The notes beneath the pieces are model-generated. The model saw only the letters and a list, made by a program, of their open reading frames with translations, searched no databases and was not told where the DNA came from. Source: Limnoperna fortunei (lineage: Eukaryota; Mollusca; Bivalvia; Mytilida; Modiolidae). Taken from it: a stretch of DNA of 64,000 bases. Shown here in pieces: positions 1-12,472 of this stretch (position 1 is its first letter; each line of letters begins with the position of its first letter). The DNA is taken from NCBI GenBank assembly GCA_944474755.1, contig OX104124.1, forward strand, positions 41,989,342-42,053,341. Reading direction: 5' to 3'. A program made the position numbers and the translations under genes.

Positions 1-1019
1 ACAAAAACAAGAAATAAACTGGGCCAAAATGTTGTCGCTTGTTGCGTCTATATATATTTTTCGCCGCCTTCCACAAGGGTTTGCTACAAATGGCCGACCA
101 AAATAGGAAAAATAAAATGAAAATAAAGGAAATTTTACATATTAGCAAATATATACAGTACACAAAAATAAACAGAAACAGAAAGTGAAAACTTAGAACA
201 GAATAAAATCAATGGGTGTAGTCAGATGCACCGGACGAGTAAGCAGTACCTGTCTCTTTATAGACACTGTCAAGTTATTCTAACATATACATATATATTT
301 GGATTGTCTCTTTTTTTTTACATTAAATAGTTAAAATATCTGGTACATGTTATACGTTTTAAAAGTTGACAGATGTTCCTATTGGTACTTTGCATATTAA
401 TAAGATAATCAGATTTAAATCACGAATCATATGGTTTTTATACGATTTTGTTCTTGTTACCGTTGATCAAAAATGGAAGCATGGTACATTTACAAAGTTT
501 AAGCTCTCATACATTCATACATTTGCAAATATAAATATCATACAAGGCCGCAATCAAAATATACTGCAGACTTGAAGGGGGCTGCTATCATTATTTATAT
601 CGAATAGTATGACTAACTTTAATAACCTTTCTTGAGATATTTGTATCGCATAAAAAGCGCATTCTTAATGTCATTATTCATTATTTCAATAACTGATTAG
701 TTTTTACGTGCTTTACCTCAAAATAAACAGTATTTTGGCTATATTATGGACTACTGCCCTTGCAGTGGGTACAAACATATTCTCATACGAAAATATACAA
801 ACGGGTCTGAAAGATGCAATGAAAAAGACCCTGATCTGCTGCTTTTATTGTTATTTCACATTTACTTACCCTAGCAAATCTGTGATATCCTCAGCTATAG
901 AAGACTAGAAAACGCTTTAGAAAATTCTGTTGATCAAGTCGTGAAAATGGTCACAGTATACATAACATGCATATTTTACACAAAAATGTAGACATTTCGT
1001 TTTTTTTTCTATTATTTAG
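1..1019. other. Probable intron of gene 1, no exon found
   Basis: AT-rich sequence upstream of the first recognised exon. The only structured part is 205-285, which carries a piece of an interspersed repeat (see the 4500 entry). I looked for an exon starting with the GCF motif seen in gene 2 and did not find one. Confidence 0.4.
205..285 (+). repeat. Interspersed repeat, module 2 fragment
   Basis: Contains gcaccggacgagtaagcag and then a 'cctgtctctttatagacac' stretch. The same order of words is found at 4705-4800 (+) and, inverted, at 12290-12345. Confidence 0.55.
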
Positions 1020-1128
1020 GACAGGAAGTGTCATTGTATAAACTTTGCAATACATCCATCTTGGAAAAGACATTTTAATGAATGTTCCTGTACTGAATGC
1101 AGTAATCAATACCATAAACTTTACAAAC
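1020..1128 (+). CDS. Gene 1 exon A, cysteine-rich WSC-like segment
   Basis: Acceptor tttag, donor gtaagt. Enters in phase 0 and leaves in phase 1. Encodes 36 residues with a CHC motif followed by ECSCTEC, and ends HKLYK. It aligns with gene 2 exon 26349-26454, which reads NCNCSTCNDTNFKVYK at its end, with the same phases. In gene 2 it follows an exon starting GCF, as in the second half of a WSC-like domain. Confidence 0.68.
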
Positions 1129-4100
1129 GTAAGTACAAAAACTGTCTTTAAATTTGTTTCGAACCACCGACGCTAAGTTGAAAACAATTATTATTTAATA
1201 CTGAGAGTTCAAATCCTTTGTTAGATTATATGATTTTACTGTTACAAGATTAATCTTCTATCATTAGTGGTTTGTTGTCTAAAATGAATTAGTTTATTTG
1301 TATTTTCAAGAAAGCAGATGAAATATTAATTTGTGTTCGTCACTATTGGTGGTCAATCTAATTATTAATTTCAAACAACCGATTAATTCAATACATTCAG
1401 AATCAAAAAGTGGCGCTTGATTTAGTAAATTTATTACATATATTAAAGCTATCTAACGTTGCGATTTTGTAGTTTTAACTGACGAACCTAATTATCCCCT
1501 TTCAAAAATCATGAACAGCGAATTAAAGAGTGCTGGCCTAATGTATTTTATTTGTTTGAGGTATGAATGCGATTGGAGACGAAAGTTCTATTCAGAGTGT
1601 GGTAATTTTTTAAGGACTCAGACGTTCTGTTTTCATTTTTGTGACAATTATAAGTCTTTTTATTTATTTACCTCTGCAAACAATATGTAGTGTATGTTAA
1701 TAGCCTATATTATAACTGAATGATCGAGACTTCATACAAATTGGAAGTAAGTGCATACAAAACAACATACAAAATGACAAATTTAATTTTAAAATATCTT
1801 TGGCATAAATACGTTTTTTATTAAAAAGTCAGTTGTGTATGATGATTAATACCGTGAATTTTAGAAAAAAAGTGTTATTTAAATGGAGATTAAACGATTC
1901 TGATTCACGAGCCGATGTCAACATATAGTATTACTATAATATACAGTTAAATAGAACGGCTTTTTATTTTAAGATTTTTCATTTATTTTTATTTTATAGA
2001 AAATGTTAAAGAAGATAGACGTGGCTTATCAGACACCGATGGTTACGGTTTATGCTTGGCGATAGTTTGTGTTAACAAAGACGTTGTGTTAACATCAGAA
2101 ACATGTTTGGAGACATGTGGATTTTTTTGTGGTAGCTATATACATTTACAACTATTGTTTGTTTGAAATATCTACAGCCATTATAGGTACATGTAGTTAT
2201 ATCAAAAGTATGCCCATATATTTTTATACGAGAATTACATATAAAAAGTTAAACAATGTTAAGGTGTCGAGGCATATTCTTAAATATCAGATGTAAAAAT
2301 AATTTAGTAAATCGAAAGCCATATCAAGGAAAACTGTGCATTTGATGTCATTACGTCAATATATAAATTTTGAAATAAATTTCAATCTTGTAATACAGAA
2401 ATATAGAGTAAATTACTATTTCGGACGGTATGGTTATTATACACTTTTTCCAGGGCTCGTCTCTTAGAGCTTTTTTTTTATCCCAAGGTGGCTGATTGAG
2501 AGGCTCTTTTGTTAGCGATACACATATTTTAAAACAGAACGCCTAAACCGCAGGCCTAAGTGAGTAAAATGTTTCGATAATGCCACGCACCTTCTACAGT
2601 AAATACGAGTAGGGTCATTGTTGTCGCTACCCATGTCGGCATATGTTGTCAAGGGCTGACAAAATTGGCTTCTCTTTTGTCCCATACCTTTTGCTGTTAT
2701 GTTATCGGCTAAGTAACTTATTCTCGTCTTGAATATGGCTGACACATTGTTCGGTGGACGTTAAGTCAACAATGGATCAATTTATCTAATCATTACCCGA
2801 TCATATTTTGTTTCCTTGTTCTTGTCCTAAATATTACTAAATTATATTGCAAGTTAGGCATCTTTACAATGTAACAATCAATCAGGACTAGAATTTAACA
2901 AAATGTCATGTATTTTACTTACGTTAGAGGTAGCAGTCTGTGAGGGCTCTCTATTTATTCTAGTGAAATATGTTAGCGCTTAAGATTATGAATATCATAG
3001 AAATTTGTTAGACTGACATTTCTTCTACATATCACTGTTGCTAGGAGAAAATATATTTGTTCAAATGCATTGACTGGCACAGGCGTTTTACGATTTACGA
3101 ACCGTCATTTATATTAGTTAATTTATTCTGAATAATTTATTTTTTGTCAGTTGTTACATTTAGCAGAGGAGGATTAATTTCTATATCGTGGTTGGACGCA
3201 AAAGACATAGTAACCATAAAAACAGTCCGGATGCTTTCTTTGACATTGGTCAGAATTATTTATCAATGTGGTTTATATTAATAACATAAACGATGGAATA
3301 CCTTAAAGTATTATGTTTTAATACTCACTTGAAAAACTTGTTGGTTTGTTTCTCCAGATGCCACTGACATATTAATTATTCCTAAATCTTACGAACAAGG
3401 AAACGCTGAGTGTAAAAAGCAAGGTTCATTCATCCAATGGTATGGAAGTAACCTTTGTTCTAAATACGCTGGTACAAAAACTCTCTGGACGAACGCTAAA
3501 CGAGACATTGAGACAGTTCGTCTTACCACAAAAGGTAAATTACCACCCATGGTATAATTTAAATGGTGCAATAAAAATTGCATAAGTATGTTTGTTTGCC
3601 TGTTTGTTTAAATAATGTTGAAGGCCACCTTCAGCAATGTTTCAGCTATATCATGGCGTTCAGTTTTATTGGGGAGAAAACCCTTATATCATGGCGTCCA
3701 GTTTTATTGGGGAGAAAACCCTTTACCTGCGGTAGAAAAACTGGCAATCCTTGTCAATTAAGATTGGAGTTGAGCTCACCCTGCTCAGAGATAGGCCCAA
3801 ACCCGCAATTTCAGTGTTGACAGAACACGTGATCAATAGCAGACGAACTACCTTAACTACATGCCAAAATATAAAAAAAGGTTTTTTGTTTCATATTATA
3901 TTTTACGACACGTTAACAATTTTTAGCTGTATTATGTTGTTAAATTATTACCTAGGCGAACGAGGAATCTTTCTTTGATATATAACAAACAAATACATGT
4001 ACACTTTATGATGGATGGCACCTAGTAACTTAATGTCAAAATATTAAGATAATTAGTAAGTATTTTTCTACCACATTTTTGTTCATTAAGCTCAATGTAA

Positions 4101-7100
4101 AAAGTATTTTGTCTACAAGCATCGAGAAGGTGATTCCAAATACAACAATCATAGGTAGTTGGTCGAACCAAAATATTTCAGATATATTCAAAATGTAATA
4201 TTGTAACGTAACTCATTTCAGCAGTTTTTTTTATTTTTGATTTAATTCAGTTACATTTTTTATTGTAAAATGGTTCTATATGACAATGCTACAAACAACC
4301 GTTATTACGTCAGAAGTTTAAAAAGGCTCCTATAGCCTACGTATAACTGTTTATACACTTTTTTCAGATATATTGAGAAATATTAATCCAAAGTTCTGTG
4401 GAGTGCTTGATCAAGTAAACGATTATTTTGACATCTGTGATAAACATCGTGCATTTTTCTGCCGCTTTGGTAAGCTAAACGTTTGAACATTTACGTCAAA
4501 GCATTGAATTGAATATGTGCTGAAATAAGACAGCCATAATCTTCTTTTGAAAGTAGTTATAAAAACAGCAAAGAAACCGGCCGAACAACAAGAGCCAAAA
4601 GTCAACGGACAGTTAGAAATCTGGTTATAGACAAACATACACAAAGCAACACAAAAACCAAAAACACAAAATAGAAATATAATAAAGCAAACCAAATAAA
4701 ACACAATGGGTGCACTCGGGTGCTTCGGAAGATTATGTAGTGCCTGTCTCTAATTAGACACCCGTCGAGTTATTCATTGTCATGTCTAGAAATAGGTCAA
4801 ATCCAGGAATATAAAATACTACCTGTGACTCAGCGAAAATGTCCGATCGTATTTGTGTTTTACTTTTACACAAGACTTGTCCGACTCTACGACTTCATTA
4901 CTTTAAAAATGCATTAAATATTATAATCTTAATATATTTCAATGTTTATTCAATAGGACCTCTACATGCAGAATAAAAATAGTCTGTTATCTCAAAAATA
5001 TTATCAAGTGGGGTTCTAGATAACCATTTTTCTATTAACATAATTGTTTTGAAATATTTTTTTTTTCTTTTTTCTATCAACACGTATAGTCACAAACGGT
5101 AATAATGCAATCACTATACATATTCAGTTGTGTTTTATACATTTTATTTCAGTATATTATTTGTGAAATTGTTATGGGAAATTTAAGTAATGACGTTTTA
5201 CTAATAAGATGTGGTCAGCGAATTACAGTATTTAACACAACTGTCAATTAAGTTAAATTCATTTAGCGAAGTTAAAACACAAGCTGTTAATAAGGTTAAA
5301 TTTATTTATTCATGCTTATTGAAGTGTTTTTTTTGTAAGGACACCCGATTGGATGGTAATCTACCATCAGTTCGTATTAAATGCAATATATTACAGTTAT
5401 AATAATAATTAATATGTATTTTCTGAGCATTATTAGCGTACCAAATGACATGACTGAAATATATCTCCTTAGTATTTTTAAAAGCCTACTAGGCCAGAAC
5501 CAGTTTAATTCACATTGTTTAATTATCACTGCTAAAATGATAACTTGTGCCAATTTTAGTAATTGTCCTCGGTCGAATATTAAGAAGACAAGTAATGTTT
5601 TTACCAATAGATAAATCTTGGTGTGTTTTGAAACATTTGTGACCTCTGTCTTTTAATGAATGTTGTGGAGTTTTTACTGTTTTTGTGCTTGGTTTGTTTT
5701 TTTCACTTAAAACCTCGGAAAAGCGAACTGAAAAAAAGAAATTTGCAGCACTATTTAAAGACACACACCGTTTATTGAATTGAATTATAACATGTCTTTT
5801 TAGACGTTACGGAGGAAATATCATCGACTACCACACCAGGTAAATAATATAAAGTATATTTACAGAAATAGAAGACATATCACTATTGTAAATTACATAT
5901 ACGGTGTTAAAGATGTTTATAATTAACAAATATCCAAATAAGCGGCCGCAATACTCAAATGAAAACCATCAACAATCACTTTTATTGTGTTCCAAACTAT
6001 CTTTTTTTACTAGATCTCGACACAACGGATTAGACAAGAAAAACGCGAACTTGTTCAAAGTATTGCAGAACAGCCGCTTTTAAGTTCTGTTTGCCGACAT
6101 TTGTGAGGCATTGATAGTTAAGTTTATGTCTTTTGAACTGGGAAATGTGTATTCCATGTTTTTAAGTATTAATTTATGTATTTCTATGATAAGTAGTAAT
6201 CACATCTAATTAGCAATGCCTAATAATTATATCCTCCCACCCCACCAGCTTTGCTATGTCAAACTCAAAGTTTAGCTATAAGAAACACCAATAATAATTA
6301 AGAAATAGATTATTGCGAGCGGACTCTGCAAATTAGAAAATAATCAGACTTATAGTTGTCAATTTTTTATACCGAGCGACAGCGAGCTATAAAATGAAGA
6401 CAAATATAAGGTCTGACCATGTTCTAATTCGTATAACGCCTATTTGCTAATATGTCTAAGAAATGATTTAAAAGTTCGTAGCGGCTCTAAGAGGACGCTT
6501 TTAATGGTTATATTGGTTTTTGAAGCTAATAAGATAAATCTCAAAACAGAATGTTAAAGCAATAAAATTGACAAAAAATATTTTTATTTTATTGAATATA
6601 CGTACCTTTTAAGCAAACAAATATTGAGAAATTTCAACAAAACTTTATTGTTCTAGTTTAAAATTTTAAGTTTATATACCTCGGAATTTTAACTGTGACG
6701 TCATTGTGGGCTCTATGCTTATAAGAACTCTAATATGTTCCCAAAGTATATGAAGACGCCATATTAGAATTGTTATTAAATCGTGAAATATTAAGTTTAC
6801 AAGAGATGGGTCTCATTATGTCAAAGAATGGTAAAATCCTTCTTTTGTTATGGGAATTTCGTTGTTTCGATTAACAAGTGGCAATATGTTTCAAAATGCA
6901 GTGTGATGTAGAAGGAGTTGCAGATAAGAAATATTTATCACCAATTGTAAATGAAGGACACCTGCATCTCTATAAGCCGCAACATCAACAGCGGGCAGTA
7001 TAAAAATAATTTAAAAAATTAAAAACAATAATATAAAATAAAATTAAAATATGTAAAGGTGTCAGAGGCGACGAAATTTTTATGATGTTTCTTTAAATTT

Positions 7101-8886
7101 ATTTGATAAGTTATAAAGTTCTTGCCTTATCAATTTTCAGGTCAGAAAGAGGCCGATGTAAAAGAAAATTTGTCAGGTATTTATTGCTTATTGTAAAAAT
7201 GCATTGACTCAAGGAATGATTAAAAGGTTTCTGTCCAGTGAACATTATGTCCGCTTTATTCATGCAGAGAAACAAGTTCGCAACCAAAAAAGCAATTCGC
7301 GAAATTGCATGGACCATTTGGTGGAAATTTAAATATGAAGTATTGTGTAGAGACAGGAAATTTAACCCTTTGTGGCATAATGAGTTAGTACTGCTACTAG
7401 TATAATGTAAACAAATACGTATATTGGGAATTTTCAACAAGTAACATTTGGTATATATCTTTGTTGACCGCGAAAATTATAAACCACTCTTTGATGAATC
7501 TATATACTTTAAACAAGTGTAATGTATATCTCATATGTAAACTCTATAATAATTAATTAAAATTGCTAAAAATTTTTCCTTCACTGTATTACATTCAAGG
7601 TACAATATCTGGAGTTCTGATAGCTGTGACTGTTCTTGTATGTTTTCTCGTTTTGATACTGGGAGTATGTGTATTCAACCGAAGGTAATGTATTCGACTG
7701 TACACTTACTAAATCATATTGCATAGTTCCAGGAACTTTGATATTGTTTGTTCCGTCGCGCTATGTGTTTTTGCTTTCTTTATAGCAGCTCTTGCAATAT
7801 ATTTTATCAATTATCTTTTTTTATTTAAAATTTATACATTATATGTTTGTTTATAAATTTGATTTTATTAATGTCAGTTAATAGTACTCTAGCAACAAAG
7901 TATAATATACCGCTACTAACAATATACGAAATATTGTATGCAGTTTTTTTTAAAAGGACAAAAATTACTAACATTCATAGTAGCAACTTAAATTCAAGAA
8001 TAGCACATCGTATGGTTCATAACGTTTCTTTTGTGCATCCTAACAGTTTCTTCGCATTCCGGTGATCTTCCTATTATTGTGTAGGGTAGTGAAGTCACAT
8101 GAATGCCAATTTATAATTTATAATTTATAATTTAGAGAAAGCCAAACAGATTTCTTCATTTTTGTTGTTTTTTTTATTTTGATTGATGTCAAGCACAGTG
8201 TTAATTCGTTTATTTTTTTCTAGACTTTAATCATTTTTGCTGATAGCTCAACTGCCGTCTGAAATGGGTTTGTTCATATGAAACACGTTATCTTTTTACA
8301 CACACTTGTTACCGTAAAGCTTGCATTTGTCATGCTCTCTAATAATATTCCAAACGCCTACCTACAATCATGTATCATAGTAATATGCAATTTTTTTTCT
8401 TAAAGACATATATGTAAAATTATTCAAAAAAAGTAAGTTAAGTAAGAAATTCTAAATTTTGGTAAAGAATGAATAACAATACCTCAGTATACAAATCCAT
8501 TTTAAATGACAACTGCATTTATGGCTACTAACACATGTGAAAAATGTGTTTTTAATATTTGCAGGAGAATAACACAGAGCAAAACAACGAGGGAACGGGA
8601 GACGAACCCAGCTGATAGTTATGACAACTTTCGTAATGAAAATCTTCGAATAAACGAAATCGAGAATTCAGCACACGTTGCAGCTGAATTGGACTATTAT
8701 GCAGAAAATTCTGAGTACGACCATCTTAACAGCGCACGAAAAGCTAAAGATGATACATGTCCTAACGTGTACGATCACATGATTACATCTACGGGTTCTG
8801 ATCCAACATATGACCATTCGAGCTTCAGATATCCAGTGTCTGTTGATGAGAATTACGACACTTTTTCTTCAAACCAGACTGAGTGA
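1020..8886 (+). CDS. Gene 1: C-type-lectin-like/WSC-like transmembrane receptor, 3' seven exons (5' end outside window)
   Basis: Seven exons with canonical borders join in one open frame: 1020-1128, 2000-2131, 3358-3534, 4368-4469, 5804-5839, 7600-7684 and 8565-8886. All later introns are phase 1, except the last, which is phase 2. In order they encode a cysteine-rich segment, a linker with several Cys, two exons with C-type-lectin-like Cys/Trp spacing, a Ser/Thr-rich stalk, one transmembrane helix and a cytoplasmic tail of about 106 residues. The tail is rich in tyrosine motifs (YDNF, YDHL, YDHM, YDHS, YDTF). Such tails are substrates for Src/Syk-type kinases and SH2 adaptors in metazoan receptors (family knowledge). 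Signal peptide and first-domain exons, present in paralogous gene 2, are not found upstream and should lie left of the window. No stop or frameshift is seen. Ligand unknown; lectin activity is not shown, as no clear sugar-binding EPN/WND triplet is visible. Confidence 0.72.
2000..2131 (+). CDS. Gene 1 exon B, linker with paired cysteines
   Basis: Acceptor atag, donor gtagct, phase 1 to phase 1. Encodes about 44 residues containing GLCLAIVCVNKD and TCLETCGFFCG. It aligns with gene 2 exon 29317-29439 (IRLCMASACKDED and VICG), so the exon is under the same gene plan in both copies. Confidence 0.65.
3358..3534 (+). CDS. Gene 1 exon C, first part of membrane-proximal C-type-lectin-like domain
   Basis: Acceptor tctccag, donor gtaaat, phase 1 to phase 1. 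Encodes 59 residues with ECKKQGSFIQW, LCSKYAG and the typical TLWTNAKRD stretch. The homologous gene 2 exon at 29950 is broken by a frameshift and a TGA where this exon has CGA. Confidence 0.7.
3590..3835 (+). repeat. SINE-like interspersed repeat, copy 1
   Basis: Starts with a gtttgttt run, then atcatggcgtccagtttt, ggtagaaaaactggcaatcc and an ending with agcgc/agctcaccctgc-like sequence. Other copies are at 51255-51465 and 58915-59045, same strand. This copy has the 'tatcatggcg...ggggagaaaaccc' segment twice (3647-3680 and 3687-3720). The form resembles bivalve SINE-type repeats known to me, but a family name cannot be assigned here. It lies in gene 1 intron C-D. Confidence 0.55.
4368..4469 (+). 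CDS. Gene 1 exon D, end of C-type-lectin-like domain
   Basis: Acceptor ttttcag, donor gtaagc, phase 1 to phase 1. Encodes KFCGVLDQV, then DICDKHRAFFCRF. The C...C...FxCxF ending is that of a C-type-lectin-like fold. Gene 2 exon 42890-42997 is its counterpart (ALCQV and SCTEEGTFVCQF). Confidence 0.7.
4500..4860 (+). repeat. Two-module interspersed repeat
   Basis: Module 1 (about 4540-4700) contains agccaaaagtcaacggacag and a run of acaaacatacac. Module 2 (about 4705-4860) contains gggtgcactcggg, the tgtctctaattagacac stretch, catgtctagaaatagg and aaatccaggaata. Module 1 occurs alone, inverted, at 23610-23720 and 25025-25145. Module 2 occurs at 205-285 and, inverted and partly duplicated, at 12102-12345. 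It lies in gene 1 intron D-E. Confidence 0.55.
5804..5839 (+). CDS. Gene 1 exon E, short Ser/Thr stalk
   Basis: A 36-base exon with acceptor ttttag and donor gtaaat, phase 1 to phase 1. It encodes DVTEEISSTTTP, a short extracellular stalk likely O-glycosylated. It corresponds to gene 2 exon 45065-45091 (VEDVQDMS). Because it is so short, it is supported mainly by the phase match and the paralogue. Confidence 0.55.
7600..7684 (+). CDS. Gene 1 exon F, transmembrane helix
   Basis: Acceptor ttcaag, donor gtaatg, phase 1 to phase 2. Encodes GTISGVLIAVTVLVCFLVLI followed by LGVCVFNRR: about 22 hydrophobic residues ended by basic residues, so a type I stop-transfer segment. The paralogue at 45960-46035 has the same length class, phases and GTI(S/A)G start. 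Confidence 0.78.
8565..8886 (+). CDS. Gene 1 exon G, cytoplasmic tail with tyrosine motifs and stop codon
   Basis: Acceptor tttgcag. Encodes 106 residues ending at TGA 8884-8886. Tyrosine motifs in order: YDNF (a YxN site), LDYYAENSEYDHL (YxxL), VYDHM (YxxM), TYDHS and NYDTF. The YxxL and YxxM pair is 14 residues apart, longer than a canonical ITAM spacing. The DPTYDHS core and the VYDH/VYNH segment recur in the tail of gene 2 at 47551-47901. Confidence 0.75.
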
Positions 8887-10460
8887 ATATACTTTACACA
8901 ATCTCACTGTAAAAAAACAGTGCTATGCTTAGGACAGATTCCGTGCCCGCTATAGTGACCTCATAATAACAATCTACTGTTATTGTAAATGTGCAGCTCT
9001 ATCTCTGCTATAGATTATGTTGTTGCTAACATGGATATTTGGGTAGCTCTGAATCTTTACATATTCAGCGCTGTGTTGGCAAATTCATTTCGACTCTCTC
9101 AAATAGAAAAAACCGTTTTTTCCACAGTTAAAATGCAATCACAAATGCGTTTTATATCTTAATTTAAATGTGTTGACCAGTTCATGGTGTACCTGTGAGA
9201 AAATATCGCGCTGTTTTGTTTTTGGTGGCCAATATGTATCGAGTGAATCGTAATGAAATACAGAGTAACAAGTTTTACATTTTAACTTTAATATTATCAA
9301 AATGAAAATTATTGTGGTATTATTTATTATTACTTGTAATCTACACGATTAAATATGAATGTTGTAGATTACCTTTCAAAAATCTTTAAACCTTTCTTTA
9401 TTTCTCTCAATTTTATTCATTTTGCTTCTTTGATTGTAAAAGGGCTTTAATATGTTGTAGTTATAATTAAAATTTTAAAGCCACTTTCAGGAATAATTAG
9501 AAACACGCGTCATCTATAGACATGGTTGATCTAGCTAAACAGCAGTAGAATCGCACCCTTGTCAACTTTTCGCCCCCTCAAATGGAACATCAGATAGAAA
9601 TATTCCGTTTTCGACATAAATCATTTTTTGGTTTACTTTTAACAATGCTTCAGTTTTAATCCATCCGTATTAAACTCAATACACATAGCAAAATCGTCTA
9701 TGGGCGCTTTATTAAAAATAGTTTACATTTAAAATAGTTTACATTTAAGGCCTGGTAAACTTATCATTCCTAATTGACATGTAGCACAAAATCAATAAAA
9801 CACTAGGTGTCAACTTATCACCCTGGTTAATAGCCCTGCTAAAATGTCAATCTGGTGTCAATTTTTTAACATTCCCGAACTTCCGACTCATGTCACTCAG
9901 TTAATTAATCACCCCTGGTCAACATCACCTCTGATCAACATATAAACCTAAGTCAGCTTATCATTATTAACGTATAATCTCTGGTAACGTTACCACCCGA
10001 TTCACCTTCTAACCGCTGATAAATTTTTCTCCCTAGGTATGCTTACTCTTTCTGTTTACCTTTAAGCGCTTGGGTCACTTATCATATTATTTTCCAAATC
10101 GATTAAAACTTTTTTGTATTCAATTTCAAATTTTCACATGAGAGGTAATTTACATTGATCCATATTTTATATACATCGTGGAAACATATTGTTGCTTAAC
10201 ATTTACCATATATATATGTACATTTTCTATACTATTTCAGACAACGTCTATCTGTAATTTATTTGTGAAAAGTTGAAACGGACTTGTAAAAAGTTGAAAA
10301 TATATGCTTATTGTATATTTAGTAAAAAACCTTTAACGATTATTTTTATGTATTATTCTGTATATTTTTTGCCAGGAATGATGAGTCCACCAGTGTATAA
10401 GTTGACGAGACACATAAGTTTGTGATAATTAGAATATCTGGAAACAACTATAATAATAGA
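8887..10460. other. Downstream region of gene 1; no gene seen
   Basis: Presumed 3' UTR and intergenic DNA. An aataaa is present near 9793, but I cannot tie it to the transcript. From about 9740 to 10090 a loose, degenerate repetition of words such as cccctggtcaacatcacc is visible, with units of roughly 25-30 bases, too diverged to define. Confidence 0.4.
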
Positions 10461-10786
10461 CAATGAAAGCCGTAAGATTTGTCCAACGTGCCATCTAAAT
10501 CGCGTATCTAAAAAAACGTCCATAACCTGGAATAAGACTACGTAAAACAAAGGTATCTGATTATCACAATGACAATGTAAGCCATAAGATTTGTCCAACG
10601 TGCCATCTTAATCGCGTATCTAAAAAAAAATCCATAACCTGGAATAAGACAACGTAAAACAAAGGTATCTGATTATCACAATGACAACAAAAGCCGTAAT
10701 ATTTGTCCAACGTGCCATCGAAATCGCGTAATCTTAATCCATACCTGTAATAAGACAAGGTAAAACAAAGGTATCTTTCTGATTAT
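10461..10786 (+). repeat. Tandem repeat, three units of about 112 bp
   Basis: The word atttgtccaacgtgccatc recurs at about 10477, 10589 and 10701, a constant 112-base step. Each unit also has ggaataagac, then aggtatctgattatc. The third unit is shorter and more diverged. Reading frames on the minus strand across it are a by-product of the repeat. Confidence 0.8.
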
Positions 10787-12101
10787 CCAACATTTAATAA
10801 TTACAGGTTAAAAAGGTAACACACTTTTAGAAAATGGGGGAATATCTTTGTTGGACAATGTTAAATTTTAATTATTGGACAATCATGAATTGTGTTTGCA
10901 GCAATTGTATACTATATATCGCATTTAACAAAAGCTGTGTATAGCTTTCACATCTTCAAGAATGAATGTTTCGTTTTGTTCATTAAAGGTGCTGAATAAA
11001 ATGAGTTAACAAATTACACACAAAAAGGATCTGTAAAACAGTTAACATTAGTCCTGATTATTATGATCTATTAACAGCTAACAGGGATTTTTCATTATAA
11101 CAGTTTAACAATAATGTCAATTTTTAAGAAATCAGCCAATAATTGAAAAACAGTAAAATTAATGTGTACTAAGCATACCATAATGAAAAAATCATAAAGT
11201 AAATATCACATTTGAAGGCACTTGAAGCAAGAACATGCACAAATCAACAAAAAGTTCATTTTAAATATTCACGCAAATGTAACAAATCACCAATAAGCAT
11301 AGATCGAAGAGCATGCATCATGATCTCAAATGTAACAATATGTTATTATTATAATAAATCAACGGTTATTGCTGGATAAATGTACAAAATTATTGATTCT
11401 ATATAAGAATCTTTATAATTCATTTATTTGTATATTCTGTTATAAAGAAAGAAGGTTTTTTTAAGTAACCATATTAAATTATTTATTTTTTAAAATTTTT
11501 TTAATTAAGAGTAATTAATTAACATTTAAAATAGATATTACAAACATTGACTGTATTCACAATAAAAAACACACAATTTCATGTTGGACAACCAAAACTA
11601 TGAAATTCCTTATGTACAATCAGGAATAACCCGAAACAAAATATTGATACGTTGTCTGACTGGTTTATAGCTGTGATTCAAAACAGAATCAGTCGATTAA
11701 GAAGATTAACGAGTACAGATGTATCATAGGTCTGCGACGTTCATGATGCTAATACTGATGTGTCTAGTAGTGTTGACAAATATGATATTGTTTTAAGTAG
11801 ATAAAGCATTTATTCAATGTCTATTAGAAAAGATTCACGCATACAAAATTGTTTAATTACGTCTTTGCATTATAAAACAGATAAAAGATATCCCTTTCAG
11901 ACTTAAGATTAAACTGATTTTTCTTTTCCAGTGCGGAGTTGAACCAAACAATCACGATTGATGTCGTGTATTATAAAGAAAACAGTTAGTACTTATCCTT
12001 TTGGTGTTTGAGTGCATCTTATGAGTCTTTAATAGACATCACACGTCTATAGTAGCGATTATTGCATGAAATTGTATTTTTTCTGACATTGAGATTTTTT
12101 T
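10787..12101. other. AT-rich intergenic stretch, nothing recognised
   Basis: Low-complexity AT-rich DNA. A good-looking acceptor (ttttccag near 11930) opens a short frame but has no donor, so it is not called as an exon. Confidence 0.4.
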
Positions 12102-12345
12102 AGTTTCTCTCTTGCGCAGACATATTCGCTAAGTCATGGGTAACCTTTCCTATTCCTGGATTTGAATGTTTCCTAGACATGACACTGAGTAACTCAGTTT
12201 CTCTCTAGCGCAGACATATTCGCTAAGTCATGGGTAACCTTTCCTATTCCTGGATGTGAATGTTTCCTAGACATGACACTGAGTAACTCGGCGTGTGTTT
12301 AACTAAAGTCATGGGCTGCTTACTCGTCCGGTGCACGTAAGTCCA
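12102..12345 (-). repeat. Inverted copy of repeat module 2 with an internal 94-bp tandem duplication
   Basis: 12102-12195 and 12196-12289 are nearly identical 94-base units containing cgctaagtcatgggtaacc and cctagacatgacactgag. Read on the minus strand they match module 2 at 4760-4860, and 12290-12345 matches 205-240 (caccggacgagtaagcag). Confidence 0.65.
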
Positions 12346-12472
12346 TTCATTGTTTATATTTGGGTTCGGGTTACACACTAATTGTTCGGACAGTTGCTTC
12401 GTTAATTCTCTAACCATTGGATTATGGTCATTTTCTTAACAAGCATAAACTAAACAATATTAATATCTTTGA

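Noticed and set aside
708..908. 66-codon plus-strand frame with a hydrophobic start before exon A
   Set aside because: Looked at as a signal-peptide exon, but no donor in a fitting phase and no GCF exon follows; AT-rich chance frame.
2512..2745. 77-codon minus-strand frame with several Cys in gene 1 intron
   Set aside because: No start context, no family recognised, antisense inside an intron, and no second copy in the window.
10353..10758. Minus-strand frames in the 112-bp tandem repeat
   Set aside because: The two frames have the same sequence offset by one repeat unit.
11937..11987. Possible small exon after a strong acceptor (ttttccag)
   Set aside because: No GT donor after the open segment, and no counterpart in either receptor gene.
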